Below, piece by piece: positions 11,076 to 24,251 of a stretch of 64,000 nt of DNA. Below the pieces are notes generated by a model, which saw only the letters and a list, made by a program, of their open reading frames with translations, had not been told where the DNA came from and did not search any database. How positions within the stretch are numbered: the stretch's first letter is position 1; each line of letters starts with the position of its first letter. A program made the position numbers and the translations under genes. The DNA is taken from assembly GCA_021234595.1 (NCBI GenBank), contig CM037851.1, forward strand, positions 136,080,776 through 136,144,775, given 5' to 3'. Source of the stretch: Delia radicum. Lineage: Eukaryota > Arthropoda > Insecta > Diptera > Anthomyiidae.

Positions 11076-12489
11076 AAATATTTCAATCAGGATGTATTAA
11101 ATTATTTATTAGCTTCTAATGAAAATTTTATTATTTATTCATATTACAATGAAAAATAAATATAATTTGAGTTATCTAAAAACTGAACTATTAGATCTAT
11201 TTAAGTTAGTGGGATTGACATTCAAGGGTAAAAGCATATAATTTATTTTCAGAGAAAACAACATTCACAGTGAAACTCAAATTGACATAATCCATTACAA
11301 GGAAGAAAAAAAACTGTTTTGAAGTAAAAAATAAATTATGTACACATCTTCGAGGAGAAAACTTATTGTTGTGGTGAAGAAATGCATCACTTAGAATTTT
11401 ATGTTGTTAAATACCACCGCAAAAAAAACAAAAAAAATTTCGCTTAAAAACAGGGCCACTAACATTTCGTTAACTAACATTTTCATTTGTTTTTGACTGT
11501 TAATAAACTGAACCACAAAAAAACATATTTTTACTAACAAAATTGACTTATATTTATTTGTTGTACGTTCCAACGTTTATCAGTTGGACTCCTTCCGATT
11601 TGAATGAAACTTAGTATATATAATTTCGTAATTAGTTTGACAAAACAATTTGATTATTTTTTGAAATGCGTTGTCGTTCGCATTTTATCGCTGCTTATAT
11701 TTTGTATTTTTTATAAATTAAAAAAAATACATACTGTTCAAATTACGGTTCCCAATACCGAAGCTACATTGAAAATTTTTCAATACCGAATTTTCGGTAT
11801 TTAACAAAATTTTTTCTTATTTTCTTATTTTTCTTCGATCTTTTTGAATAAATTTTTGTCTTTTGTTTTATTGAGCTAACGATCCTTTATTTTATAATTA
11901 TAATTATTTATTTCCAATATTTCGTCTTCGCATTGGAAGACTTCTTCTTCTTCTTCCCTTTATTAAATTTAAATATTTTATTTTATCTTTTATTTAATTA
12001 ATAAACAATTACCTCCACAAGCCGGTGACAACGCAAAATTTAAGTTCTTTCAATCCACAATTTTGTATCTGTTTTGGAAAACAGATACAAAAATCTTCCA
12101 TGGTTGATTTTTTATATGTCTTGCTTGAGTTGTACTTTTTAGCATCATTTTCCTCGTCACTACTACATGTTGACATGCCGCGACATTTGCTTTCAAATTT
12201 GGGCCAAAACTACATTAAATAAATTATTTTTTTCGCAAACAATTTTCAGGATAGCGGTACTAAATGTTATTGAACGACATTGCCATTTGCGGGTTTAAGC
12301 AATGCTCTCTCTTTTCATGTGGAATTTATTAAGAAATCCCACACCTTTATGAAGAAACCCAACATTACCAGCTGCCATCAACGTAGAAAAGCCTGGAACC
12401 AAGCACTTTTATTAAAGTTATTAAATTAAAAGTCCTTGCTCGTACCACATAGGTTCAAATCTTTTTGTTTGTTTAGTATGAACACAAAA
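11076..12489. other. Unassigned A+T-rich stretch
   Basis: It contains several short open frames with no recognisable motif and a TTCTTCTTCTTCTTC run near 11940. A small palindrome with CAATACCGAA and TTTCGGTATT lies near 11750-11805. I see no gene. Confidence 0.4.
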
Positions 12490-12895
12490 CAGCAAAAAAT
12501 AGTGCTTACCCAGAAGCACTTCCGAAGTGCTAATTACGAAGATCTTCCAAAGCAAATCCAGAAGGCATAATTTTTGTTCGCGATGTCTCACTTGATATGT
12601 CTCTTTTCAGCAGGTGAAAAGCGCTTCTTTCATGTTCTCTTAGAAACAATAAATTCATGCCTTCTTAGGCAATAAGAAGCGCTTTTTGTTTGTCTGTTGA
12701 CAACATTATTGCTTCGTGGTATGCATTCTTTATTGCTTCATTGTAAGCATTTTTCACTCCTTCAAAGAAGGCATTTTGGAAACTAAACAGAATACCTTCC
12801 CTAATTGCTTTATTGTATACATGGTAGTGAAGCGCTATTTCGGAAGCATACAAATGTAGTAGTGCTTACCAAATCCAGGTTTTTTTTTTGCTGGG
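12490..12895. mobile_element. Small element with CAGCAAAAA ends and internal repeats
   Basis: The left end CAGCAAAAAA and right end TTTTTTGCTGGG are inverted. AGTGCTTACC occurs just inside both ends in direct orientation. The interior (12700-12790) holds imperfect copies of a unit of about 27 nt read as ATTGCTTCATTGTAAGCATT. The open frame on the minus strand (NAYNEAIKNAYHEAIM) is only a translation of this repeat. The ends resemble those of the 28327 and 29442 elements. Confidence 0.45.
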
Positions 12896-13063
12896 AATGG
12901 CAACTATAAATGTATAATTGCAATTAAACTCCTAACACACATATTTTTTATCAAATTTTATTTAAATCAATTCCATTTCATATTACAAAATATTCAGAAT
13001 AAATTCCGAAGACTAACTTTATTATTCAATAGCCCTTCCAGAATTGTCTGAAAAAGACAATCA

Positions 13064-15337
13064 ATGTATGTTCTTTTCCAAATTAATTCGATAACAAATG
13101 CCTGCGGTAAAATGCTTGATTTAGTATTCGTCAATGAACCAACGGATTTTTCTATAGAACGTCATACTTCAATATCTAATCCTGAGGATATATATCATTC
13201 AACTATTGAATTATCTTGCTCGTGCTTTTATCCTTCTCAGCATAAAAATAAACAACACAACACAAGTAAAATTTATTGTTTTAAACGCACAAATTATGAC
13301 ATCTTAAAACAACATATTTCTAGTATCAATTGGTTAGAAGAATTATCTGCTATCAACGATCTTGATCAATGCTTAACAACTTTTTATTGTCGTCTCAATG
13401 AATGTTTTTCGGCTTCTATACCAATGAAGGTTCCAAATGCTGTAATTGGTCCTCCTTGGAACTCTAAGTATCTTTCGCGCTTGAAAAATAAAAAAAAATA
13501 ATTTGTATAAAAATATAAACAATCCAATTCATCTTTATACTATATGAAATACTCAATTGCTAGATCAGCATATACTATTGCGAACCAAACAGCCTATAAA
13601 AATTATTTAATACGAGTTAAGGATAGCTTGACACGACCCTAAATCATTTTATAAATTTGTTAACTCTAAAAGGCGTGCCGCTGATTATCCATCAATAATG
13701 AAGAATGGGGATGGCGAGTCATCAGATGACTTAAATATCAGTAATATGTTTGGTGATTTTTTTTCATCTACTTACTCATCATCGATATACAACTCTCATC
13801 AGTATCCTTATACAATTTATGAATCAACGCGAATTAATATGCCTCCTATTAATGAACAAGCTGTGCTAAGTTATTTAAATAAGTTAAAATGGTCCTATGC
13901 TGCGGGTCCGGATGGTATTCCTAGTTGCATCTTAAAGCAGTGTTCTCATCTACTATATATTCCGCTGACATTTATTTTCAATAAATCGATTCAATTGGGT
14001 TATTTTCCATCTATTTGGAAGGAATCATTTATTATCCCGCTGTTCAAGTCTGGATCTACAGCGGTTGTTTCTAATTATAGAGGAATAGCAAAACTAAGTA
14101 CTTTACCAAAATTATTTGCAAAATCGTTTATGATTCTATGGCACATCAAATTTCATCTATTTTATCTCCGAGTCAACATGGTTTCCACAATTCTTGTTCT
14201 ACAGTTACAAATTTGCTGGAACTTAATACTTATGTCAATGAAGGCTTTATAAATAAAAAACAAACCGATGTAATTTATACTGATTTCAGTAAAGCGTTCG
14301 ACCTAGTTAATCACGAATTTTTGTTGTACAAACTCGATAAGATTGGCTTTAGTATATTATTTCTTAAATGGATTGGTTCATATTTATACAACAGAAAGCA
14401 GCGTGTTAAATTCCGAAATTCGTTTTCCAAATATATTGATGTTTTATCTGGTGTCCCACAAGGTAGTCATCTTGGACCTCTATTATTCACATTATTTATA
14501 AATTATCTTCCTTCAGTTATTACGCATTCTAATACTTTAATGTATGCAGATGATATAAAAATGTATCTTTCATTCAACAATTGCAACGATCAAATGCTAC
14601 TATAGAATGATATAAATCGTTTTACTACTTGGTGCAAAATATACTTAATGATCCTTAATGTTAAAAAATGCAAGTACATGATATTTTCTAGATCCTCTCC
14701 TATTAATGGTCGCTACGTGATGAATGATGCTAGTATTGAGTTAGTGGAGTCATTTAACGATCTTGGCATTCATTTAGATAGAAAGTTAGACTTTAGATCT
14801 CACATATCTTTAACAATAAATAAAGCTACTTGAGTACTTGGATTCATCAAACGCTGGAGCAAAGAATTTCGTGATCCATATATTACAAAACAATTATTTA
14901 CAACGCTTATCAGACCGATTCTAGAATATGGTTCTGTCGTGTTGGACCCTCAGTACCTTATCCATTCAAATTCTATTGAATCCGTTCAAAAACAATTTGT
15001 ATTATTCTGCCTACGCGGCTTGGATTGGAATCCAAATATTAATCTGCCCTCATATCAACAACGCCTAGCACTTATTAAATTACCTACGCTGAAAAGCCGT
15101 AGACAAATGCTGAATGTGTCCTTCTTGCTTAAGTTGATGAATGGAAGTCTTTATTCACCATATCTGCTAAGTAAAGTAAATATGAATATTCCTTTTCGTT
15201 GTTCAAGAAATTATGAATTTTTAAATATTAAATATCATAAATCTAATTTTGCAAACTTTGATCCATTTCGTAGAACTTGCGATGAGTTTAATATGTTGTT
15301 TCAGTTAATTGATTATAATAAAAGTTTAGATATTTAA
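13064..15337 (+). pseudogene. Non-LTR ORF2: endonuclease C-end and reverse transcriptase
   Basis: The segment starts inside the AP-endonuclease domain (KMLDLVFVNE, then YHSTIEL at the usual SDH position). The RT follows: SYAAGPDGIPS, FIIPLFKSGS, NYRGIAKLST, DFSKAFDLVNH, LSGVPQGSHLGPLL and MYADDIKMY (YADD at 14543-14554). Thumb and C-terminal parts include LGIHLDRKLDF, RPILEYG and LALIKLPTLKSR. The reading needs shifts near 13500, 13640 and 14140 and has stops near 14603 and 14831. The catalytic box is intact but the gene is dead as read. Such proteins nick target DNA and prime cDNA synthesis there. The C-terminal region to the TAA at 15335 is well preserved. Confidence 0.88.
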
Positions 15338-15433
15338 ATTCCTTAAATTAAATAAGTAATTCTAGTATTTCTATTGTAAAATATTTTAATATTTACTAAT
15401 TGTTCATAGTCTGCACGAATTATCTCCATAGAC

Positions 15434-15520
<87 letters not shown>

Positions 15521-15521
15521 A
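15434..15521 (+). repeat. (TAAA)n tail of the non-LTR element
   Basis: About twenty TAAA units with one slip near 15480, directly after the 3' UTR. This kind of tail is typical of some non-LTR clades. The minus-strand open frame across it is an artefact of the repeat. Confidence 0.9.
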
Positions 15522-15530
15522 AAAAAACAA

Positions 15531-16620
15531 ATAAAAAAAATAAAATCAATAATTTGTTTGTATTTATCACGACTATCTCGCGTACTATTTTCTTAAATAT
15601 ATGATCAAATATAATTTCGACTTTGTTCCACACAATTACATTCCAACAAATATATATTTATATTTTATTTTGATTTTCGCTCATTGTGGAAAAATTATCA
15701 AAAAGCTCCCAACTGCAAGAGGCCACGAAAAAGAATTTCGAACTGACTTTGCAAAGCCCTTCTGCGATATTGTTTATTAAATGGTCTACTTTCATTTCAT
15801 ATTGAAACAATTGAGGCTTATTTTTCCTATTGCGCAGTGTAATTTAAGGGATTTGAAATTTTGTGTTGCCCCACAAATATAAACACAATAGTTTAACGTG
15901 CTTAGCTACAGTTAAAATAAACCCAGACATAAGGTCAAAAAATTAATGGCGCGGCATCGACATTGCGGTCACATTAATACTAATTGCAAAACCGCGACTA
16001 ATAAGAATAATTTACTGTATAAATGAACTCACACTAATACACACGTTCGCTCCGACATAATCGCACTTGTTGAGAACACAACCTTCAAAAAAAAAAATAT
16101 ATAAAGAATGTTCCAAAATAGTTGTTATCATGGCTTAAAATTTGGTTTTAATAAATTACAATGCGCTACTAAATTTACACCTAAGATTAAAAACAAATGT
16201 ACGTTCAATTTATCCTAAATATCTTGGTCACGTTGATTTTAATGGCGTACCCAGATTTTCACTTATGGGCCAGATTTTTCCCAAATTGCAAATTTTGCAT
16301 TACAGTTTTGCCTGTTTTAACGCAGCTTTTTATTCATAAAATTTTCAAATCAAATTTGGGTAATAAATGTGCAGCAGTAACAAGTAAATCGCCGATTTTT
16401 CTCAGTTTTTTGCTATATTTTGCTATTTTAAATTGCGAAATGGGATATTTGATCATCCCAGCGATCAAAGCATTTGTATACATAAGCAAAAAGTCAAATC
16501 TGATCAATTAATTCGTGTACAAAAGAAAATGCGGTTCATGGGAAAACGCGAAATGTGCTTAACATATATGTGACAGCATAGCGAAAACGGACGACGTATG
16601 AGTTTATCTTTTGGTATACT
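15531..16620. other. Unassigned intergenic stretch
   Basis: No domain, RNA or repeat copy was recognised. Two overlapping short open frames at 16142-16511 have no motif I know. Confidence 0.4.
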
Positions 16621-16623
16621 AAA

Positions 16624-16722
16624 GGATGATTTTTTAGCAACTTTTTTTTTGACAGCTCTGCTGTTTGGCAGCTCAGTTGTCAAAAACAGTGTTGCCAAAA
16701 AGAAAGTTGCTAAAAAAATCTC
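16624..16722. repeat. Small foldback repeat
   Basis: GATTTTTTAGCAACTTT near 16627 is the reverse complement, with few changes, of AAAGTTGCTAAAAAAATC ending near 16722. The loop holds a second small palindrome (GCTGTTTGGCAGC). It looks like a tiny foldback element. Confidence 0.6.
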
Positions 16723-17934
16723 GCTTTATGTAAATAGATTAAAAAATTATGTGTACCAAAATTCAACCAAAAACCTTTATATTTGCGAAAGTTATTTTAA
16801 CAAACACTTTTATTATAGTAGAATATTTATAATATATATTCAAATTTTATTTTAAAATTCATACAAATATGTGAATTTTTTTAAATAAAATTTGAAAATA
16901 TATTACAACTCTAGTAAAAAATTTCTGAAAAATTCATATATTTTACAAGAAATTTATAAAGCTAATTTGAAACTTATGTAGTTGTATCATTACTAAGCAC
17001 TTCGATATTATTCCTCCAGTTTTTTCCTGAGTGTACACTCTAATAAAATTTTGTTGAAATCCACTCCTTTGATTTAGGTAACTTGTTACCTACTATCAAT
17101 TCAGCTAAAACAGACACAATGCGTAAAATTAAATTATATAAACAAATTGTGTTTAAAAACAATAAACATAATGTGTATAAAAGTATTTTTTTAATTGTAT
17201 AGAAACATTTTTAGCAACATTTAAATTTTGTTGAAATTTAAACTTTTTGTGTCTAAAGAAACTATATTAAACTATATTAAAAATGTGTATATATACAATG
17301 AATATCGTTTAAAAATTATAATCCTTTAAAATAAAACAAAATGCATATAAAAATTAAAAAAACAATAAAATGAAGGCTTAAAAATTATCAAACTTGGAGA
17401 ATTTTTCTATACAGCAAGAAGAAGTTCTTAAAATATGCGGGTTTTTTTAATACAGAAATTGAAATATTATTTCTTTAGTAAAATGTCCTGAGAAAATATG
17501 GTTTTTTCTATTACAACAAGTTCCCAGAACTTTTAGAATTTTTTAAAATTAAAATAACCCTGAGCCTACAGAATCTAAGGTTTTCTGTAAAATAAATAGT
17601 AATAATTTTCGGGTACCCATATTACAGAAAATGTTAAAATGAAATGTTAAAATATTTTGTAGAAAAGTACTGTTGAAGAAAGCAATCATTTGAACCTGAT
17701 GGATCTTCTTTGGTAGTGTCTTCCATTCTATTTCTGAATTTAGCATGAACAATAATTTGTCCTTTATTAAATCAATATCGAACACATTTTATTTTCTATG
17801 ACCAGCCCATAGTTCATCCAAAACATTAAGCTAGAGGATATAAAAAACGTATGTTTACAAATGCATTTCTAAACGGACAACGAAAAACTCTAAATATTGC
17901 TTTTTTATTAAAGACAAAACTATATAGTCATCCT
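16723..17934. other. Unassigned A+T-rich stretch
   Basis: Low-complexity A+T-rich DNA with no recognisable gene. The short minus-strand frame at 17549-17785 has no known motif. Confidence 0.4.
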
Positions 17935-18194
17935 TACACTAAGAGAAATATCTGCATGATATCAATGAATTTTTGCATTAGATCTATGAAATGTCATTGG
18001 AATTTGTACATTGAAACTTTTAAGTAAATTAATGCAGTCTTTCATAAAATGTAATTAAATTACATATTAAAAATTTCATAAGACCAATGAAAAAGTTTAA
18101 TTTTCATAAAGTATAAGAAATTTTGCATTCACATTGTGAACAAAACTTCATTAGTTTAGTGAAAAAATTACTTCCAAGAAATGCTCTCTGTGTA
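17935..18194 (+). mobile_element. MITE, CACTGAGAGAA family (family B), about 260 bp
   Basis: It starts TACACTAAGAGAAATATCTG and ends ATGCTCTCTGTGTA, an inverted pair. Inside are GATATCAATGAA, CATTGAAACTTTT and TTAATGCAG, found in the other copies. Confidence 0.75.
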
Positions 18195-18330
18195 GCAGTT
18201 GTAAAACTGTAAATATGATAAATGTAATTACAGATTTTTAAAAAATTTACATTTTATTTGACAATTTTTAAAGAACGGTGGACTCTTGCCTTGACTGAGA
18301 ATTTATCTGCAAAGTTCACAAAATAATACT

Positions 18331-19303
18331 TACATTGAGAGAATTATTTGCATTATATCAATGAAATTTTTCATTAATCTATGAAGTATCACAGGAGCTC
18401 GTCCATTGAAACTTTTCGTTAAATTAATGCAGTTTATCATAGAATGTTCTAAAAAGTTCCCTTTATTAATAAAAAAATTCCTGAGAATGATGAAAAAGTT
18501 TCACTAAATATAGTTTCATAAATATTATGAAGCTTTTCATGAAGTTCAAGAAATTTTTAGAAGATTAGTGAAAAATTTTATGTTGAAGTGTCAGGTTTGA
18601 GATCATAATTAAAATGTTACTATTACAAATTGAAAACACTAATTGTTAATAAAAATAAACAAACATTTATTTTTTTTTTATTTTTTTTAATAACAAAAAA
18701 CTACTGTAAAAAATTAATGTAAAATCATAAAACAGTCATTTGATGTGGTTTGTTTTTTTTTAATGAACTACAAGGTTTTTAAAAAAACATAATTTATTCT
18801 AAAATTATTGATATTTACATTAATAAAGAAACTGTATTACAACCCAAACAACTACATATTTTTAAAGCAGACGTTCAATTAGAGCATACAAACCAACCAC
18901 AGAAAATCCATGTTGTTAATTGATTACAGGAACAATATAAGTTATGTTCGTCTTTTCTTACAAGCTTAGCCAACAGCTTTAAATCTTAAAGCTTTTTATT
19001 TGGCAGGGCTGCCAGTCCAACTGCTAATGTTACCATTACTGGGAACGAATTGGGAATCCTGCATGTATACTAATATTTAAACACCACATATTCTAGTTGA
19101 TTGCTTTCCTATTAGATTTTACATTGAATGGTATCTGTATATTTGGTTTGAGAATTTTATATGTATAGTTGATCTTTTAAAATTGCATTTTATTTTGAGT
19201 TGTTAGGTTTCAGATCATAATTAAAATGTTACTATTACACATAGAGAACACTTATTGTTAATAAATGTCATTAAAACTCGTCCAAGAAAATTCTCTCTGT
19301 GTA
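18331..19303 (+). mobile_element. Family B MITE with a nested family C insertion
   Basis: The left end TACATTGAGAGAATTATTTG and the right end AAAATTCTCTCTGTGTA are family B ends. Between them, AGATCATAATTAAAATGTTA occurs twice (18602 and 19209), bracketing a family C copy and other sequence. A similar word follows the family A copy at 37954. Confidence 0.6.
18655..18900 (+). mobile_element. Family C repeat copy (partial)
   Basis: It shares AAAATCATAAAACAGTCATT, GTGGTTTGTTTTTT, AATGAACTACAA and CAACCCAAACAACTA with the copies at 20520 and 59745. No coding capacity. Confidence 0.65.
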
Positions 19304-20225
19304 TATTTATTTACAGTCTTTACACCTTTCGGGCTACTTTTCATACATTTCAAAACTATTTCATGGACAGCCTTTAGGACAACACCCTCGAGCTAAAGTT
19401 TGAATATAACATTAAGTGCCTACACCTCTCTAATGGGAAAATTGACCAGAAACGCAACATTTTATATGGAAATGCGGTGAAAAGCAAACAGAAGCCAATT
19501 AAAAGTCAAACATAAAACGTAAAACAAATATAAATGAGTGAACATCGGTAAATGTATTACAAACATATAAGGTTTTAAAGTTTACACACCAACACTACAC
19601 CAATGCACACAGGGCTGGGCAACACTTATTTGGACAAAAGTCGTGTTTTGCAAATTTGAAAAAACAAGTCGACAATTTATTGGGTAGAGATTGGAGCAGT
19701 TGTGCTACAAATTTCTCAATGATTCAAGCACATCCGTGAAATTGACAATGTTGGAAAGTCAAAAATCAAAATTAAATATGTGTGTAGATAAACTTTAATG
19801 TATATTTAATTCATATTTTTAATTGAATTTTATATTTTGATAAATTACACATTAGTTTAATATTATTAATTCGAAAAAATACCGACGCAAGTTGAGTTTT
19901 ATTTTATCAAGTTTTGTGACCATTTAGTCCTTCAAATGGTGATTTTTTTTTTGTCACGGGCTAGATTTCGAGAAAAAACTCGCCGAAACTCCGCTCGTTA
20001 TTATGGCGTTTTATACACTTATATAAATGTAAATAAAGAAGTCTTTACTTTAAAACATCCCCCTTTTGTCACAGTTTTCATTAATAATTATACAAGGATT
20101 TCTTATTTATATTGATACATATTATAAATTAATATTTTTGTTTTTCACAGTAGTAACAATTTATGAACTTGCAAATAAAAAAAAATGTACGGTTAGTTAT
20201 GCTCTAGTTTCTTCCCGAAATACAA
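19304..20225. other. Unassigned stretch before the hAT element
   Basis: No gene or repeat copy was recognised. The sequence is A+T-rich with a few moderately balanced segments near 19380-19480 and 19980. Confidence 0.35.
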
Positions 20226-22460
20226 CCGCTAATCACTGTTGCCAGGTTTGACGATTATCGTCATTTTGACGATTTTTAGTACCTAAATTACTAAATGACG
20301 ATTTGACGATTTTTGCTTCCAAAATGACGATTTTTTGACAAACGTTTAATATGTCAGCAAAACATGTTTATTTGCTTATTATTAAAAATCATCGGATCTA
20401 TTTTTGGATTTTTAGTATTTCGTTAAAATTAAAAACTAGTATTTATTGAAAGTTTAGCAAAAAAGTTATTTTGTGGATTCATATTAGGTTTATTTTAATT
20501 TATTTTCTGCACTTAATAACGGCAAAGACCACTGCAAACGTAGCTAAAAACAAATGAAATTTCACCTGAAAAAAGAACGACTTACATTTTAGTAAGTTCA
20601 ACTAACTAGTCATTTGTTTTTTACTGTTCAAAAAATTAACTACAATTGTATTATTAATGAATGGTTCAGTCAGTGAAGTAAAATGTAAACAAACATTAAT
20701 TTGTTTTTTTTTTTTGAAATAAAAAAAAATACTGTATAAAATGAATGTAAAATCATAATACTGTAATTTAATGTGGTTTGTTTTTTAAATGAACTACAAC
20801 TGTAGTCAAAAATTAAATTTCTTCTACAAATGACTGTTTTTTTCACTTAAAAATAAAGATACAGCTTACTTTTTTCATGGTTGGCAAGCACATTACAATG
20901 CCATTTGCCTGCCACGGCCACACCAATGCCGTTATGAACGTTTTAAAGCTACGATTCCAATAGTGGCATGTGTCTTTACAGGGTTTATTTCAAAATTCTA
21001 CCCATTAAATTTTGTTACATCAACAAAATAACGTTATAAATCGCCGTTTCGGTATTTTAGCGTTATTTTGACTTTAACTAGTTCTAGATATTTCAAAATC
21101 AAACAGGTAAAATAGAAAACTAAAGCCGTTTACATAAGAGGAAACATGTCTTTAATGGAATCGCTTTTTTAAATTTCCACTCCGCTATTAGTGTTACTGT
21201 GATAGCCAATCGTTATTATGAAAAGTTATTGAATGCCAACCCTGCTTTTTTTAATATTTATATTTTTATAAAGTTTAATTAGAGTAAGATTGAGATAAAA
21301 TAAAATATTTTTTAAATTAAAAAAAAACATCCAAGTTTTTGCGAAACAAACATCGAGTTCGCATAATCCCATTTATAAATAGAAAAATAAATCCGCTGCT
21401 TAAAAACAGGTCTAATTTTAATATCAATAAAGTGTTCAAAAGTGAAACTTCAGATATTCACAATTTATATTTGAAAATGGAAAAAACATGCAGTAATAAA
21501 CAATATTTAAATAAAAATAAATAATAATAAAAAATAATATAAATAATAAATAAAATAATCAATAATTTTTAGCAATATTAAAAACCAACCCAAATGAAAA
21601 ATATGAAATAATCAAAAATTTCACAATATATTGTATTAAACTTTGTCATCACATGTAATGTAATTTGAAACTTTAATTCGTTAATGGAAGTCCAAATTTA
21701 ATAATTAAAGAAAATAAGATTTAAAAATTTTGCTACTGAAGTGGTGTCTACAGAATTTTGTAGAAGGAATTAACAGTTAAAGTGGTAAAGTGCTATCGTT
21801 ATAAAATTTCATGATTTTCGAAGTTTAAATTACAGAAAAATGTAAAAAATCGTATTATATTACACCGATAGTACATGAGCATTTGAAATGTGAATTACAA
21901 TATTATTCTTTTTTTTTTTATTAAAACTTTATCCCACTTGTAACAAAAAAACTAATATAACTGTAAAAAATATTACTTGAGCCAGAGTACACACTAAATT
22001 TTTTTATATAAATAGAACATTTTTGGTCTTCAAAGTTTAGTAACGTCATGATGCTTCTTAGGAAAAGACCTAACCACGTGGTTGATTACTAAGAAGACAA
22101 GAATGCAGCAAAATTGATTATTAATAGGTTTTTTGTTAAAGTTCTGCCTATTATGGAGGCTCTAACTTTTCTAAAACTTCGGGTTCTGATGAGATCTTTA
22201 GCCAGATCGAATACTAGTATCAACCTAGCTAATATGTTTGATTTGCTTTATTTTTGTAAATATACGGAGGTTGAAAGCTCGTTATAAATTGAAAATAATA
22301 TAAAAATAATCTCGATGTATATAAAAACAAAAAACTAATATAACTGTAAAAAAATTTATGTTTTGACGATTTTTTGACGATTTTTGAAAATAAAATGACG
22401 ATTTTTATTGGAAAATTTGACGATTTTATGCTCAACATACCTGGCAACACTGCCGCTAAT
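20226..22460. mobile_element. Non-autonomous hAT element with perfect 8-bp TSD
   Basis: CCGCTAAT at 20226-20233 is repeated exactly at 22453-22460. Immediately inside are the 14-bp ends CACTGTTGCCAGGT (20234) and, inverted, CAGTGTTGCCAGGT (ending 22452), with one mismatch. The first and last 150 bp carry many TGACGATTTTT words, the subterminal repeats expected of a hAT element. An 8-bp duplication and this end sequence define the superfamily. I see no transposase inside, and a family C element lies at 20520-20875, so the copy would depend on a transposase made elsewhere. Confidence 0.92.
20520..20875 (+). mobile_element. Family C repeat copy nested in the hAT element
   Basis: It shares AAAGACCACTGCAAA, GAACGACTTACATT, AATGTGGTTTGTTTTTT and CTACAAATGACTG with 59745-60115. 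The two copies run in the same orientation and align nearly throughout. Confidence 0.75.
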
Positions 22461-22640
22461 GCATTCCGCATAATTTGTGCAAAAATGTATGTACTCTCAG
22501 AGAATTATTTACATGATATTAATAAAATTTAGCCTATAACCAATTAAGTTGCATTGGAACTCGTACATTGAAACTTTTTATCAAATGAATGCAAGCTTTT
22601 ATATAATTTAGTAAAAACTAAAAATCCAAATGATTTTTGA
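22461..22640 (+). mobile_element. Truncated family B copy
   Basis: GTACTCTCAGAGAATTATTT, then ATGATATTAATAAA, GAACTCGTACATTGAAACTT and GAATGCAAGCTTT follow the left half of family B. The right half is not seen. Confidence 0.5.
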
Positions 22641-23392
22641 TTTTTCTTTCTAAAGCCTTTTTTTTTGTTAGTCTTAAAAAATTTATTGATTTGAAACAAA
22701 CGTAATTTAAAATTGAAAATAAAAACGAAATTATTGAAGTTTTTTGTTTTCAAATTTATTAATTGGCCACTTTCAGGAATGTGTTGATAGATCTCTATCG
22801 AGAATTTTCTAGGTTTCCATCATCAGAACACGTTTTGAAAGAAGTGACAGTCACATGCAAACATCAAACATTCATATAAACTAGTTTTCTCACTAAACGA
22901 GAACTAATATATGAGCTCGAAGTTAAAGATTATGAGCATTGATCAAAAATAAATTGAAAACTTGTTTGTTATGTGCCCCTCTACCTTTGGTAGATATATA
23001 ATACACGCTTTTTTTGTTTTTTCTCCTTTTAAACAAAACAAAGTGTGAAAACCAGACATGACCGTACTTTGTCTTTTATACAAGTTTGATATTAATTTTT
23101 ATTATTTAAAAGTCGAAAAAACATAATTTTTATTTTAATAAAAATAATATCAAACTTGTATTTTCAAATTTTCAAATTATATAAAAAATATATTATCAAT
23201 TAAATTTCTAAAAAGTGACCTAAATGTGTGCACTAAAGAAGTTTTAGATAACTTAAAAGTATGGGAGAAAAATGTTGCAAATGAACATTAGAATGGTTTG
23301 AAAAATACATTATCATCATTAAAAACTAAACACAATAAAAATGGGTTAGCTGCGAATTATAATAAATCCCGTTGTGAATGTCCTTCATTTTG
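22641..23392. other. Non-coding stretch with dispersed repeat copies
   Basis: Bases 22725-22835 are the inverted partner of 8225-8345, and 23110-23162 matches 8412-8466. No gene is seen. Confidence 0.45.
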
Positions 23393-23740
23393 AATTTTTA
23401 ATTGAATAGTTCGAATCAATTAGCCTAAGCTCTAGTCAATACAAGGTTTGTGTTTGCTCGAATAAAAATAAATTTTTTGTCGCCATATTTTTAAATTTTT
23501 AGTGCATTTTTAAAATACCCCTCCTCCAAAACCTCTTGCTAAAACAAAGACGAAGACTTTTGAACAAAAATTTAAAGTTGTGATAAAGTTTAGCGGCTGT
23601 ATTTCGTCCGAAATTTTGAATTTCTAAAATCAAATCGCAGAATCAGTTACCCTAAGCCCAAGTGAATATGAAGTTTCCGTTTGACCGAATGAAAAATTTT
23701 TTTTTTTGCCGCCATATTACATTCGGTTTTTTTGAAATTT
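23393..23740. repeat. Two diverged direct copies of a ~115-bp unit
   Basis: About 23393-23505 and 23620-23735 both run from GAATTT through CTAAG, a GTTT-rich stretch and CGAATAAAA/CGAATGAAA to GTCGCCATATT/GCCGCCATATT. It could be an internal repeat of an unrecognised element. Confidence 0.5.
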
Positions 23741-24251
23741 GAAATGTTAGTTTATTTTTATAATCATCTACCCTAAGAACCGCTGGGTACACAATATTAG
23801 CCAGCTGCGACTACGGGAAATACTTTTGGCCAAAAAACCCATGTTCTGGCCCTGTGTCATTAGACTACATGTGTGTAGTTGTCAAAAAGTATGTAAAATG
23901 TTTAAAGTACATTTCCATAGAACCCTGTCCATATTCATTTGCGTTGGTCGGTATTTTGAAAATTTAAATGCTTATTTTTTTGTACCATTTGCAGAGGAGA
24001 GGAACGTTTATTGGTGTTTATAAATATTAAAGTTCCTCACAAAAATTTGATTTTATGATATCATCCCTTTTTTTACGAGTTTTGCATCAATGAGTTGAAA
24101 TCATTCCACCAACTCATGACCAAAAACTCTAATTTAGGATCTCTTTAACTACAGAGCAAAAAGGGGATAGTTTATATGAAATTTGAACCTGACATTCAAT
24201 TCTAAGCAAAAAACTATTAGAGAAAAAAAATTTCCCGCCGTTGCACCGTTT

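Larger units (their letters stand above)
13060..15530 (+). mobile_element. 5'-truncated non-LTR retrotransposon (jockey/CR1-like)
   Basis: It holds the end of an endonuclease domain, a complete but broken reverse transcriptase and a (TAAA)n 3' tail. The CCATAGAC just before the tail is shared with the minus-strand relative at 38300-41095, so both belong to one family. The 5' end, with ORF1 and most of the endonuclease, is missing. Confidence 0.88.

Noticed and set aside
12665..12853. Minus-strand frame with NAYNEAIKNAYHEAI repeats
   Set aside because: It reflects a short tandem DNA repeat inside a small element.
15343..15633. Minus-strand frame rich in Leu, Phe, Ile and Tyr, resembling a membrane protein
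   Set aside because: It is the translation of the (TAAA)n tail.
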